Assembly: GCF_036192275.1 (NCBI RefSeq)
Contig: NZ_CP108088.1
Span: forward strand, 930,001-994,000
Origin: Streptomyces sp. NBC_00250
Lineage (GTDB): Bacteria > Actinomycetota > Actinomycetes > Streptomycetales > Streptomycetaceae
DNA length: 64,000 nucleotides
Direction of reading: 5' to 3'
How positions within the stretch are numbered: the first letter of the stretch is position 1; each line of letters starts with the position of its first letter. Shown one piece after another: positions 17,157-25,491 of the stretch. The position numbers and the translations under genes are program-made. Below the pieces are notes generated by a model, which ran no database searches, had not been told where the DNA came from, and worked only from the letters and a program-made list of their open reading frames with translations.

Positions 17157-18114
17157 ATGTCCTCCGTCCTCTCCCACCCTCCGCTGATCGGGTCGCTCTG
17201 CTCCGGGTACGGCGGCCTCGACCTCGGGGTGCAGGCCGCTCTCGGTGGCACCCTGGCCTGGCACGCGGAGGTCGATCCGAACGCCTCGCGCATCCTGTCC
17301 CGCCACTGGCCCGGCGTCCCCAACCTGGGCGACATCACGACCGTCGACTGGTCCGCCGTCCCTCGGGTATGCGTCCTGACGGCCGGCTTCCCCTGTCAAA
17401 GACGTCTCGGTCGCCGGCCGCCGGGCCGGACTCCACTCCCACACCCGTTCGGGACTGTGGCTGCACGTCGCCCGTGCGGTCGAGGCCCTCCGCCCCTGCT
17501 TGGTAGTGATCGAGAATGTTCGCGGCCTCCTCACCTCCCCCGCCGGTTCCCCTGGCGACGTGGAACCCTGCCCGTGGTGTCTGGGAGACACCGCAGGTCA
17601 GCCTCCTTTGCGGGCACTCGGTGCCGTACTCGGCTCCCTGGCCAACCCTCGGCTCACCCAACCAGCGGCACGGCAATGGGGACATGACCCTGCCCAGTGC
17701 GGCGGCGTCGCTGATGCCCACCCCCCGGGCCAGCGAAACGGGCACCCCGGACCGCCGCCCCGGCAAGGGGCGGCGCCCTCCCCTGTCAGCGGTGATCCTG
17801 CCGCTGTGGACGGCGCCGTCGCCGGAAGCCGGGGAGACGGCGGACGGTGGGGACCGTACGCCGCCGCCATCACCCGATGGGAGATGCTCACCCGCCCCGC
17901 GCCGGCGCCCACCGACACGGCCGGTCGGCTGCGCGCCGACTTCGTCGAATGGATGCAGGGCCTCGACGCCGGCTGGGTCACCGCCACCCCCGGCCTCGGA
18001 CGCCCGGCGCAGCTCACCGCTCTCGGCAACGGCGTCGTCCCCCAACAGGCTGCACGGGCTCTGCAGCTGCTGGATCCCCCGTTCCCGCGCTGTCCACGCT
18101 GCGCGGACAGGTAG
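17157..18114 (+). pseudogene. Decayed cytosine-5 DNA methyltransferase
   Basis: Begins with motif I of m5C methyltransferases (SLCSGYGGLDLGV) and the catalytic GFPCQ. Reading then breaks at CAAAGAC (17397-17403). Removing one A restores DVSVAGRRAGL and motif VI ENVRGLL in the next frame. A second break lies near 17640, where LPSAAASLMPTPRAS appears in the third frame. A third lies near 17840, after which WGPYAAAI and the C-terminal motifs IX-X (TALGNGVVPQQAARAL) are again in the second frame. Motif VIII (QRRxR) is missing, so an internal deletion is also likely. Originally it would have protected the element from host restriction. Confidence 0.75.
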
Positions 18115-18207
18115 CGGCTGCCTACCGGGTTTTCCCGGCCCGACCAAAACGCTGTTTCCCCGCATCCTCTCGGGCATGTCGCCGTCTCACAGATGGAGCA
18201 CGCCCCC

Positions 18208-18813
18208 ATGTCCGACAACAGCCCGACCACCCCCGGCCCTGAGCCGTTCCGGGTCTCCGATGAAAACCTCGACGACCTCGCCAGCACCCTCGCCAAGACC
18301 ATCGCGGAGGTCAGGCGCCACGGCGTCATCCTCGACCGCCTCGGCTCCGAGCCCGATCCCGTACCCGCTGTCGACGGGCAGACGGACGGCGCTGCGGAAG
18401 CCGAGGCGGCCGACCCCGAGAAGACCGAGGGTCCCGCCTCGGTGTTCATCGTCGCCTTGGGCGGTGAGGAGTACGCCGTCGAACTCGCCGCCCTCGGCGA
18501 CTGGGTGAACCATCTCCTGCTGCCGGTGTACGGCCGGGAGATCAGCACGACGCGTCCGTGGTGCGCGCAGTGGTACGAGCACCCGGAGGCCGTCGCCCGG
18601 CTGCACGCCCTCTGGCTCGCGTGGCAGCAGCTCACCGACACCGAGGCTGGCCTGGCCGGTCCCTCGACCTGGCACCGCGACCACCTGGACCAGACCCTGG
18701 TGCACCTGCGTGCCCCAGACGGTCCGTTCGCCGCGTGCACCACGAGCCCGGCCCGCCCCAACCACCGGGTCCTGTCTACTCCCGCTCCCGAGCAGGGGGA
18801 GATAGCAGCGTGA
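18208..18813 (+). CDS. DUF4913 family protein
   Basis: 201 residues. The C-terminal half (about 95-170) has the DUF4913 signature: LGDWVNHLLLPVYGRE, RPWCAQWYEHPEAVARLHALWLAW. The N-terminal half is acidic and flexible. ATG 18208 has a GGAG ten bases upstream and is preferred to ATG 18193. DUF4913 genes are typically found in actinobacterial conjugative elements near the coupling protein; their role is unknown. The stop overlaps the next start (GTGA). Confidence 0.75.
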   Translation: MSDNSPTTPGPEPFRVSDENLDDLASTLAKTIAEVRRHGVILDRLGSEPDPVPAVDGQTDGAAEAEAADPEKTEGPASVFIVALGGEEYAVELAALGDWVNHLLLPVYGREISTTRPWCAQWYEHPEAVARLHALWLAWQQLTDTEAGLAGPSTWHRDHLDQTLVHLRAPDGPFAACTTSPARPNHRVLSTPAPEQGEIAA

Positions 18814-19586
18814 ACGACGGTTTCGACTTCGATTTCGATCTCGACGAACTCGCCCCCGCCGATGACGCGTCCGCGGAGGCGGTGGAGCGGTTCTGGTCCG
18901 GTGACCTGAGGGCGCTGTCCCGGCACCACATCACGCCCGACGGCTCCCACGGCTTCGTCGTCGCCCACGACCAATCCGTTACGTGGGGAGCTATCGGCGA
19001 GCCGGAGATCACGGCGATCGCGGTCGCGCGGGATCTCAGCTGGTTCACGTACACCGTGGAGACGAGCTACCACGCCACGGTGCCCTTCGCTCAGGCGTGG
19101 CTGGTCGAGCGCGGCTGCCCGCCCGAAAAGATCGCCAAGCTCTACGGCGACCTCGTGAAACCCGCCGACGACCTCACGGTCCAGGTCGAACGGAAGATCC
19201 GGGAATCGGGCACCCGATACGTGGTCCTCGACACCCACACCTCGGACTTCGCCCCGAGCGAGACGTGGACGCTGACCCGCGACTCCCGCGCCGCCGAAGC
19301 GCCGATCCGGGTCTTCCACGAGGAGTGGGAGACGGGCGCCGACACGTACACGATGCGCGAGGGCGCGTTCGCCGACGTGGCCCCCGCCCGCTCCTGGCTG
19401 GACGACCGCGACGGCCCGCTGCCCGAACCACCGGAATACCGCTATGCCGACGGCGCCGTCCTTCGAGCCCGCGCCGCCCTCTCCCGGTCGGCCGGCACTC
19501 CCGCGACATCGAAGGCCGGCCTCGACGCTCCCCGTACACCGCCGGCCGAACCGGGCCGACGGCCGTTCCAAGGGCGGCTGATGTGA
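18810..19586 (+). CDS. Hypothetical protein coupled to a RelE-like gene
   Basis: 258 residues with an acidic FDFDFDLDEL N-terminus, a central alpha/beta region (about 40-215) and a Pro/Ala tail. It starts at GTG 18810 after AGGGGGAG, overlapping the DUF4913 gene. The following RelE-like gene overlaps its stop. It might be the partner (antitoxin-like or target-binding) of that protein, although it is much larger than usual antitoxins. No catalytic motif recognised. Confidence 0.55.
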   Translation: MNDGFDFDFDLDELAPADDASAEAVERFWSGDLRALSRHHITPDGSHGFVVAHDQSVTWGAIGEPEITAIAVARDLSWFTYTVETSYHATVPFAQAWLVERGCPPEKIAKLYGDLVKPADDLTVQVERKIRESGTRYVVLDTHTSDFAPSETWTLTRDSRAAEAPIRVFHEEWETGADTYTMREGAFADVAPARSWLDDRDGPLPEPPEYRYADGAVLRARAALSRSAGTPATSKAGLDAPRTPPAEPGRRPFQGRLM

Positions 19587-20059
19587 GCCGCGCCCGCTTC
19601 GCCTTCGCCGCACACCCCGACGCCATCGCGGACCTGCGTGAACTCCCGGACAGCATCCGCGACCTGGCGCTGCTGGAGCTGCAGAACCTGGTCCACGGAA
19701 GCGACGACTGCCTGCCGTTGAAGGGCCGCCTCGCCGGCTACCACAAGGTCTACGTCGACCCGTCCGTGTCCTACCGGCTGGTCATCCAGTTCCGCCCCGC
19801 CCCGCCGACCTCGAACCACAAGCGCGAGATCTACCTCGTCGCCGCCGGAAGCCGGAAGGACTACGCGGTCTACCGCACAGCCCACCTGCGCACCGCCCCG
19901 CCGCAGAACACCGCGGCTGCCTCCGCCGCCGAGGCCCGCGTCCAGGCCGCCCGGTCCCGCTCATCCCTCACCGCCGGCCGCCCGCCGGCCTCACCAGCAG
20001 TTCCTTCCACAGTGGCCCCCTCCACGGCCGCCACCTCTCGAAAGGTCCCCCAGCGATGA
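19583..20059 (+). CDS. RelE/ParE-like fold protein
   Basis: 158 residues. The first 105 follow the RelE/ParE pattern: PDAIADLRELPDSIRDLALLELQNL (two helices), then LKGRLAGYHKVYVDPSVSYRLVIQF and REIYLVAAGSRKDYAVYRTAHLR (beta-strands with conserved R and Y). A low-complexity Ala/Ser/Pro tail of about 50 residues is unusual for a toxin. Starts at GTG 19583 overlapping the upstream stop; the next gene overlaps too. Toxin activity is an inference; no typical small antitoxin is adjacent. Confidence 0.55.
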   Translation: MSRARFAFAAHPDAIADLRELPDSIRDLALLELQNLVHGSDDCLPLKGRLAGYHKVYVDPSVSYRLVIQFRPAPPTSNHKREIYLVAAGSRKDYAVYRTAHLRTAPPQNTAAASAAEARVQAARSRSSLTAGRPPASPAVPSTVAPSTAATSRKVPQR

Positions 20060-20721
20060 CCGCCGACCGCGCCCCCATGTCCCGTACCGACCTGGCCGGC
20101 CTCCTCGCCGAGGCCGCGCAGAGCGTCTCCGGGATCCTCACCGCCGAGTACCCGACGCCCGCCAGCCGCTCATACCTGCACCCCGTCCTGGGCGCACTGT
20201 CCGCCGGCCCGCAGGTGGTGGGCGAACTGAACGAACACCTCGAAGAGTTCATGGCCGCCGAACTGCGTCCCGCCACCCCAGCTGGCCTGTTCACCCTGGC
20301 CTCCTACGCCTCCGCACTGGGCTGGCTCACCGAGTCCCTCGCCGAGCTGACCACCGCCGTCGACCAGATCTGCACGCGCGTAGGCATCCCCACGGATCCC
20401 GGGGAACTGGCCTTCGCCGCGTCCGAGGACGCCGAGGAAGAAGCCGGGTTCGACTTCGCCTTCAGCGCGCTGGAATTGACGGCGATCCGCACCGCCGCCG
20501 AGGCCGCCGGCCTCCCGCCCGGTGACTACGTCGGCGTGCTCTCCCAGTCGCTGCTCGCGGCGTCCCGGATCACCGACGCCTGCATGGAGATCTCCAACGG
20601 CCTGCTGGAAGACGCCGCGTACGTCCTCGACGAGACCGACCGCATCTGGGCTGGTGGCAAACCAGGAGGCCTTCCCACCCTGGTCCGCTCGCTGCTCGCC
20701 CGGATGGAGGACGCCGCATGA
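20056..20721 (+). CDS. Helical hypothetical protein
   Basis: 221 residues, soluble, helical throughout, with an acidic loop (EDAEEEAGFDFAF) in the middle. The ATG overlaps the preceding stop and the downstream HxlR gene overlaps its stop, so it belongs to the same translational unit as the RelE-like and HxlR genes. No family recognised. Confidence 0.55.
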   Translation: MTADRAPMSRTDLAGLLAEAAQSVSGILTAEYPTPASRSYLHPVLGALSAGPQVVGELNEHLEEFMAAELRPATPAGLFTLASYASALGWLTESLAELTTAVDQICTRVGIPTDPGELAFAASEDAEEEAGFDFAFSALELTAIRTAAEAAGLPPGDYVGVLSQSLLAASRITDACMEISNGLLEDAAYVLDETDRIWAGGKPGGLPTLVRSLLARMEDAA

Positions 20722-21569
20722 ACTCGCGCGATACGTCCAAGCGGCCTGCCGTCTTTCCCATCGGCTCGTTCGACGCCCAGAGCATCGAGAACGCACTCGC
20801 CCTGATGGGACCGAAGTGGACCACCTGGACGGTGATGACCATGGTCCAGGAAGGCCGTCCTCTGCGGGTGCGGGATGTCGCCGCCAGGCTTCCCTTCGTC
20901 AGCGAGCAGCTGGTCGGTAAGCGCCTGGCCACCATGCACACAGCCGGACTGGTCATCCGAGCCGACACTCGCCGCGGGGCTCCTTACCAGCTCAGTACCC
21001 TCGGTGAGTCCCTGACGCCCGTGCACCGCACCATGGCCGACTGGTCTCGGACCTACCTGTCGTCCGGCGCGACAGCCGAAGCCGAGCGCGTCGAGGACGC
21101 CGTGCAGCGCCTACGGCTGCGGCACACCACCGCCATGGTTCAGGTCCTCGACGCGGGCGGCCCGATGCGGTTCGTCCACATCGCCGAACAGGCCGGCCTG
21201 GACTACGCCTTCACCCAGCATCGTCTTCTCCGGCTCCAGGCCGACGGCCTGGTCACCCGCACGGGAACGCGCCACGGCGACCCCTACGTGCTGACCGAAG
21301 CCGGCCAGGCGCTGGGCCCCGTCTACGCGACCGTCGAGCACTGGAGCGCCCCCTTGGTCACGCGGTGGACCCCGGCTCCGCCCGCCCCAATCGCAACAGC
21401 CCAGCGAACTCACTCCGGCGTCCCATTGGGGGCGGACGGCGCCCGGACCGCAGCGGCCCTGCGCCGGAGTGCCGCCGCGCCGACCTCCCTGTTCAACCAC
21501 GCTCCCCAGCCACAACCACGGGTGTCTGCCTCCGTGACCGTCCAGTCGGCCCCGGGACGGTCCCGGTGA
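20718..21569 (+). CDS. Tandem HxlR-type winged-helix regulator
   Basis: 283 residues with two winged-helix domains. The first (about 15-110) has the HxlR pattern ALALMGPKWTTWTVMTMV, LVGKRLATMHTAGLVIR, YQLSTLGESLTPV. The second (about 120-205) repeats it: HTTAMVQVLDAGGPMRF, HRLLRLQADGLVTR, YVLTEAGQALGPV. Single-domain HxlR proteins bind DNA as dimers, so a tandem form may act as a pseudo-dimer. The tail is disordered. Likely controls the transfer operon or a downstream cargo gene. Confidence 0.8.
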   Translation: MNSRDTSKRPAVFPIGSFDAQSIENALALMGPKWTTWTVMTMVQEGRPLRVRDVAARLPFVSEQLVGKRLATMHTAGLVIRADTRRGAPYQLSTLGESLTPVHRTMADWSRTYLSSGATAEAERVEDAVQRLRLRHTTAMVQVLDAGGPMRFVHIAEQAGLDYAFTQHRLLRLQADGLVTRTGTRHGDPYVLTEAGQALGPVYATVEHWSAPLVTRWTPAPPAPIATAQRTHSGVPLGADGARTAAALRRSAAAPTSLFNHAPQPQPRVSASVTVQSAPGRSR

Positions 21570-21665
21570 TGCAGATGGCACCGAGAGCCAGCCACTCCCC
21601 GTCACCGCAGCGGCATCCGTGCACGCAGACCCGCTCTCCTCCCACCCACGCCCGGAGCTTCGACC

Positions 21666-22604
21666 ATGTCCGCCCTTCCCGACCCGTCCCGCTACGAAGA
21701 GGTACTGGTCAGCCCCATGTACCTCGCCGGCTCCAACGGGGCCGGTGACGCCGGCTTCGCCCCCGTGGCTCACTGGCCGCACCACTACCTCGACGACGGC
21801 CCCTGCCAGCTCCTCGTCACCTCGCCCGACCAGCGGATCCGCATCGGGTGGTTCGGCGATGACTTCGAGCTGTGGAAGATCACCGCCTCCGAGGAGGCCG
21901 TCGCCCCGCCCCGCTGGACGGCGACCTTCAACCACGTCACCCCGGCCGAGATCGTCGCCGGCCTCACCACCGCCCTGGCCCAGGACTACGCCGCATCCGA
22001 CCCGTACGAGAACAACGGGCGCTTCCTGGGGGACCCGTCGGTCTACTGGACCGATTCCCTCCAACCGCTCCTCGACGCCGGCTGGCGTCGCGAACCGGCC
22101 ATGCACGGCACCGTCAACGTCAGGGCTCCCGACGGACAAGCGGGCGCCCGGATCCGAACCCGCCATCCCCGCTGGGACGACGAGGCCGTCACGCTATGGG
22201 CCGGCCCACGGGGCTGGGACACGCGGGCGGAGGCTGTGTTCACTGCGCGCACCCCGGCCCACCATATCGCCGCGACGGCCGCCGCCATGGCGAGTTCGGC
22301 TCCGGTCGTCCGCGAGCGGCACATGGTCCACCGCGAGGTGGAGCACCTGGTCACGCTGACCCCGGTCGGCCTGGTCGCCGCTCCTCAGGGCTCTCGCGCT
22401 CCTACCCCGCTCGACGTACGGCGTACCGCTGTCACCGAGGCCGTCCGCCGTGCCGCGCGCGCTCCGCGGACAGCCGCCGACCTCCGCGTGATGGCGGCCC
22501 AGAGCCGCACCACGTCCTCGGCCCGGATGCGGTCGTCCACCCACACGCCCGCTGCCGCAGCCCGGGCGCCGGTCGCTTCGTCGGCGCGCCGGCACAGCCG
22601 CTGA
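21666..22604 (+). CDS. DUF317 (two-domain) protein
   Basis: 312 residues with two DUF317-like domains: about 10-105 (VSPMYLAGSNGAG, WPHHYLDDGPCQLLVTSPDQRIRIGWF, WTATFNHVTPAEIVAGLTTAL) and about 115-215 (PLLDAGWRREPAMHGTVNVRAPDG, WTIFGTARTP-like strands). The remaining tail is Ala/Ser-rich. DUF317 proteins are abundant in Streptomyces accessory DNA with no known function. ATG 21666 follows GGAGC. Confidence 0.75.
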   Translation: MSALPDPSRYEEVLVSPMYLAGSNGAGDAGFAPVAHWPHHYLDDGPCQLLVTSPDQRIRIGWFGDDFELWKITASEEAVAPPRWTATFNHVTPAEIVAGLTTALAQDYAASDPYENNGRFLGDPSVYWTDSLQPLLDAGWRREPAMHGTVNVRAPDGQAGARIRTRHPRWDDEAVTLWAGPRGWDTRAEAVFTARTPAHHIAATAAAMASSAPVVRERHMVHREVEHLVTLTPVGLVAAPQGSRAPTPLDVRRTAVTEAVRRAARAPRTAADLRVMAAQSRTTSSARMRSSTHTPAAAARAPVASSARRHSR

Positions 22605-22663
22605 CTCCCGCCCGGACCTACCCGGACGCCCTCTCCGCCCCTCCGGACACCAGGAATTCCCTC

Positions 22664-23149
22664 ATGCCCGACACCACCGCGCTCGACCAGGCCACCTCCA
22701 TGATCGAGAAAGCCTGGGCCCGGCCCATCGAAGTACTGGAGGTCCTCGCGGTCCGTCGCCCCTGCGACGACCCGCTCCTGCGCTCAGCCATGCACATCCG
22801 TACGGCCCTGGCCATCACCGACAACGCGGCGGCCGTCCACCGGGAAAGGCTGCACGCCCTGACTCGGCCCGGGTACGTGCCGGCGTACTACGAGCTGGAA
22901 CGGATCGTCAGCTCGGCCGCCGACCTTCGAGTCGCGCTCGCGGAGAGCGGTGCTCACGTGCAGGCGATCCGGCGCGTGGTCGAGGCGCGTGAAGCCTCCT
23001 CGACGGCGGACCGGGGCCCGGCGGCGAGCCTGTCCCGGGCCGCTGTCGCCCGCTCGGGGCTCGCTCCGCGTGCCCCGGGCCAGGTGCCCGACCAGCCCGT
23101 TCCCGCCGCCGTCGCCGGGCCGAGGCCCGCCCCGGGGCCGCACCGCTGA
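22664..23149 (+). CDS. Hypothetical helical protein
   Basis: 161 residues. Helical between 1 and 115, with an Ala/Pro tail like its neighbours. ATG 22664 has an AGGAA site 11 bases upstream. Encoded downstream of the DUF317 protein with a 60-base gap. No family recognised. Confidence 0.5.
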   Translation: MPDTTALDQATSMIEKAWARPIEVLEVLAVRRPCDDPLLRSAMHIRTALAITDNAAAVHRERLHALTRPGYVPAYYELERIVSSAADLRVALAESGAHVQAIRRVVEAREASSTADRGPAASLSRAAVARSGLAPRAPGQVPDQPVPAAVAGPRPAPGPHR

Positions 23150-23153
23150 CCGG

Positions 23154-23420
23154 TCAGGCGAGGTCCTCGTCGCGGTGGGCGTCCTCGGTGCGGGCGCCCA
23201 CCGCGCGGGCCAGCTCCTCCACCGTCAGCTCGACGCGCCGGCCTTCCGCGACCCGGTGCTCCACAACCGTGTCCTCGTCCGGCCACCTGTCGGGCTGCGC
23301 GCCGACGCCCCACTGGCCGTCGGCGACCATCGCGATGTCACCGACGGTCCACGGCCGTCCGGCGGCTCGGATCTTGCGCTCCAGCCCGGCTCCGGCCCCG
23401 TGCCTGCTCGGCTCCGTCAT
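23154..23420 (-). CDS. Small antisense-oriented hypothetical protein
   Basis: 88 residues, charged, read on the minus strand within an otherwise plus-strand operon. A good GGGGGAG site lies eight bases before its ATG at 23420. The composition (acidic C-terminus, ELTVEELARAV helix) is protein-like. It ends four bases after the stop of the converging plus-strand gene. Could be a small regulator, or a cargo insertion. Function unknown. Confidence 0.5.
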   Translation of the reverse strand: MTEPSRHGAGAGLERKIRAAGRPWTVGDIAMVADGQWGVGAQPDRWPDEDTVVEHRVAEGRRVELTVEELARAVGARTEDAHRDEDLA

Positions 23421-23629
23421 CCCTGCTCCCCCTTCGGTCCCGTACGGCTCGCCGCCGTAACTCGGTTACGACAACCCCGGCCGCCGTTCCATTCCCGCGC
23501 CGCCAGCGTCCTGGGCGCCTGGTCGTAACCAGTTCGCCCACGGCAGACGGGTCACCCCCGGAAACGACTACGGACTTCGGCACGCCCCATGTCAACGTAC
23601 GGGTGTCGGGAAAAACCGCAGGTCAACGA

Positions 23630-23992
23630 ATGGATCGTCCAACCGTGAACGCCTCCGCCACCCTCCTGCCCGCTGTCGCACACCCTTCCGTGGAAGGCCG
23701 CCGCTGGCTCTCCTCGGACCACTGCGCCACCCCGGTCCTCGAACTCCTCCACGCCCTCGACTGGACGGTCGTCGACACCCCGGAGTGCAACGTCCACGCG
23801 ACGAGCCCGGACGGCCGCGTCTACGTCGGCTGGCTTCCCGAGAACCCCGCAGCCTGGACGCGCGACATCGTCTGGCGGGTCCAGGTACAGCCCCCCGAAG
23901 GCGACGCGTGGGTCCAGGAGTTCGGTATCGACACTCCCGCCGAGGCCGTGGCCGGGTTCGTCGCTGCCCTCGTCGCCCACTCGCCCTGCTGA
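23630..23992 (+). CDS. Single-domain DUF317 protein
   Basis: 120 residues covering one DUF317 domain: WLSSDHCATPVLELLHALDWTVV, ATSPDGRVYVGWLPE, WRVQVQPPEGDAW, FGIDTPAEAVAGFVAAL. Related to the two-domain protein at 21666. ATG 23630 or GTG 23645 could be the start; no strong site distinguishes them. Preceded by about 200 bp without a gene, which may hold a promoter. Confidence 0.7.
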   Translation: MDRPTVNASATLLPAVAHPSVEGRRWLSSDHCATPVLELLHALDWTVVDTPECNVHATSPDGRVYVGWLPENPAAWTRDIVWRVQVQPPEGDAWVQEFGIDTPAEAVAGFVAALVAHSPC

Positions 23993-24119
23993 ATCGGTGA
24001 GCGGACTGCACCACAGGCCCGGCCCGCTCACCGGCACATGTTCCCGGGGCCGCCTCCCCCTCCAGCCCGACCGGCCCCGTCCCCGCTCACTGGCCCAGCA
24101 GGAGGCTCCCATCGCACAC

Positions 24120-24503
24120 ATGCTCCTGGCCACTCGTCCCGGGTACCGCTGGAAGTGCGCCTTCGCCCGTCGCTGCACCTGCTACTACCTATCCGGTCAG
24201 TACGGCCTCCATGCCAGGCCCCTTCGCCGCCGTGCGGCGCGCCGAGCCGAAGGACGCCAGTGGCAGTGCGGCTTCTTCGACTGGCCGAGCGCCCTGACGT
24301 CCACTGTCCGGCTGTCCAAGGGCTCCTCCCCAACACGAGGAACTCACCGTGCCTTTCCACGCCCCGCTCACCAACCACCACGCCGAGGGCACCCTCTGCC
24401 CGGCGGACCACAAGCACACCAGCTCCGGCAAGCCGCTCCACGCCGACTGCCCGGGGCGCTCCTACACCCAGGCCGTCTGTTCATGCGGCAGCTGGGAGAT
24501 TAA
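24120..24503 (+). CDS. Small Cys-containing protein, probably with frameshifted 3' end
   Basis: The first 55-70 residues (RPGYRWKCAFARRCTCYYLSG, RRAEGRQWQCGFF) look like a small treble-clef or ribbon protein with C, CxC and C pairs. The rest runs as Arg/Pro-rich text over the next gene (24349-24609) in another frame, which suggests that the true stop was lost by an indel around 24300. The start ATG 24120 has AGGAGG 14 bases upstream. Function unknown. Confidence 0.4.
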   Translation: MLLATRPGYRWKCAFARRCTCYYLSGQYGLHARPLRRRAARRAEGRQWQCGFFDWPSALTSTVRLSKGSSPTRGTHRAFPRPAHQPPRRGHPLPGGPQAHQLRQAAPRRLPGALLHPGRLFMRQLGD

Positions 24504-24609
24504 GCAACGCGGCAAGGGCTACGTCAACGAGTGCCGCAAACGGCACCTCGCCCGCCACGCCCAGGGGCCGGAGGTCCTCCGGGACCTGCTCCGTCTCAAC
24601 GCTCCCTGA
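24349..24609 (+). CDS. Small zinc-finger-like protein
   Basis: 86 residues with C18, H22, C34, C44, C46 and C62 (TLCPADHKH, ADCPGRS, VCSCGSW, NECRKRHLARH), compatible with one or two zinc sites. The start is GTG 24349 after CGAGGAACTCACC. The ending ARHAQGPEVLRDLLRLN is helical. Such proteins are frequent in Streptomyces mobile DNA; function unknown. Confidence 0.65.
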   Translation: MPFHAPLTNHHAEGTLCPADHKHTSSGKPLHADCPGRSYTQAVCSCGSWEIKQRGKGYVNECRKRHLARHAQGPEVLRDLLRLNAP

Positions 24610-24650
24610 CTCCCCGTCCCTGCCCGCCCGTACCGCCTTCGGAGGCTTCC

Positions 24651-24863
24651 TTGCCCCAGTACCTGACCGTCGGCCACCTGCTCCGTCAGCTCCAGGACCT
24701 CGACCCCGCCCTGCCGATCCGCCTCGCCGTCAACCCCGACTTCCCCTTCACCCACTACCTGGGCGCCGAGGTCGTCGTCCGGGACGGCAAGGCGTTCATC
24801 CCCGACGACGGCCAGGAGGACTACCTCCCCACGTCGGTACGCGATGCCCTCACCTGGTCCTGA
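24651..24863 (+). CDS. 70-residue protein with TTG start
   Basis: Reads PQYLTVGHLLRQLQDLDPALPI and continues as a compact alpha/beta protein to TGA 24861-24863. There is no ATG or GTG at the right place; TTG at 24651 sits five bases after a perfect GGAGG (24641-24645). The pattern 'LLRQLQDLDPALPIRLAVNPD' resembles small phage/plasmid proteins of unknown function that begin with a similar helix. Confidence 0.65.
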   Translation: MPQYLTVGHLLRQLQDLDPALPIRLAVNPDFPFTHYLGAEVVVRDGKAFIPDDGQEDYLPTSVRDALTWS

Positions 24864-24890
24864 CCCCTTCCCTGCTTTCCGGAGGCCTCC

Positions 24891-25265
24891 ATCTCGTCCC
24901 GCACCCTCCCGCTGCACAGCCTCGCCGTACGTCCCATACCGGACGGCGTACACGGCGCGCTGGTCCAGCGCGTCTCCGCCCGGCACGACGGCCCGCTCGA
25001 TGTCACGTGGCTCGCCGCCAGAACCCCGAAGCTGCCCCTCGGCCGCATTCGCCTCTACTGGGAGCCCGCCTCTCGCTCCGGCTGGAACGTCACCGCCTAC
25101 CTGGGCCTGGCCATCACCGAGGTACACCTCGCCTCCTGGCCCGCTGCCCCGGACGACTGGCCGCGCCTGATCCGCCCGACCCTCCACGAAGTGACCGGCC
25201 TGTGTGCCGCCCTCGCGTTCGCGACCGACGCCCTCGACCTCTCGAACCGCCTCGTCGAGGTCTGA
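24891..25265 (+). CDS. Hypothetical protein apparently initiated at ATC
   Basis: An open frame directly downstream of the previous gene encodes a credible 124-residue protein (HSLAVRPIPDGVHGALVQR, LPLGRIRLYWEPASRSGWNV, HEVTGLCAALAFATDALDL) ending at TGA 25263-25265. No ATG, GTG or TTG lies near the beginning. A perfect GGAGG at 24881 is followed, at the same five-base spacing as in the preceding gene, by ATC TCG TCC. The start is therefore probably ATC, or an ATG mutated to ATC. A longer minus-strand frame overlaps but has no supporting context. Confidence 0.55.
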   Translation: MSSRTLPLHSLAVRPIPDGVHGALVQRVSARHDGPLDVTWLAARTPKLPLGRIRLYWEPASRSGWNVTAYLGLAITEVHLASWPAAPDDWPRLIRPTLHEVTGLCAALAFATDALDLSNRLVEV

Positions 25266-25278
25266 CCGAGCACCGCAG

Positions 25279-25314
25279 AAGGCCGCCTCTCGCCGACCAG
25301 GTAGAGGCGGCCTT
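25279..25314 (+). terminator. Hairpin terminator of the transfer operon
   Basis: Perfect 12-bp stem (AAGGCCGCCTCT / AGAGGCGGCCTT) with a 12-base loop, 14 bases after the last stop of the plus-strand operon. There is no U-run. It separates the transfer/accessory genes from the hydrolase-caspase pair, which therefore needs its own promoter in 25315-25491. Confidence 0.7.
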
Positions 25315-25491
25315 GCCGTACGTCCAGCCACAGGTTCAACACACTCATCCCTGATGAGCCGGAAGGCATCATGGTCGGCAAACAGCCTCTCTGAAAGTAC
25401 TCAAAGGCCGCCGCCTACAAAGCCCCTCCAGAGGAGCCGCTTCCGATTATGCTCGCGGCACAAACACGGGGAGAAGTCTGAGGGGACGGCC

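Noticed and set aside
17598..19613. Minus-strand frame of 671 codons across several plus genes
   Set aside because: Covers DUF4913 and other well-supported plus genes; low-complexity Gly/Arg content.
24519..25331. Minus-strand frame of 270 codons opposite the TTG- and ATC-started genes
   Set aside because: Plus-strand reading gives better protein-like sequence, perfect GGAGG sites and operon continuity, although start codons are unusual.
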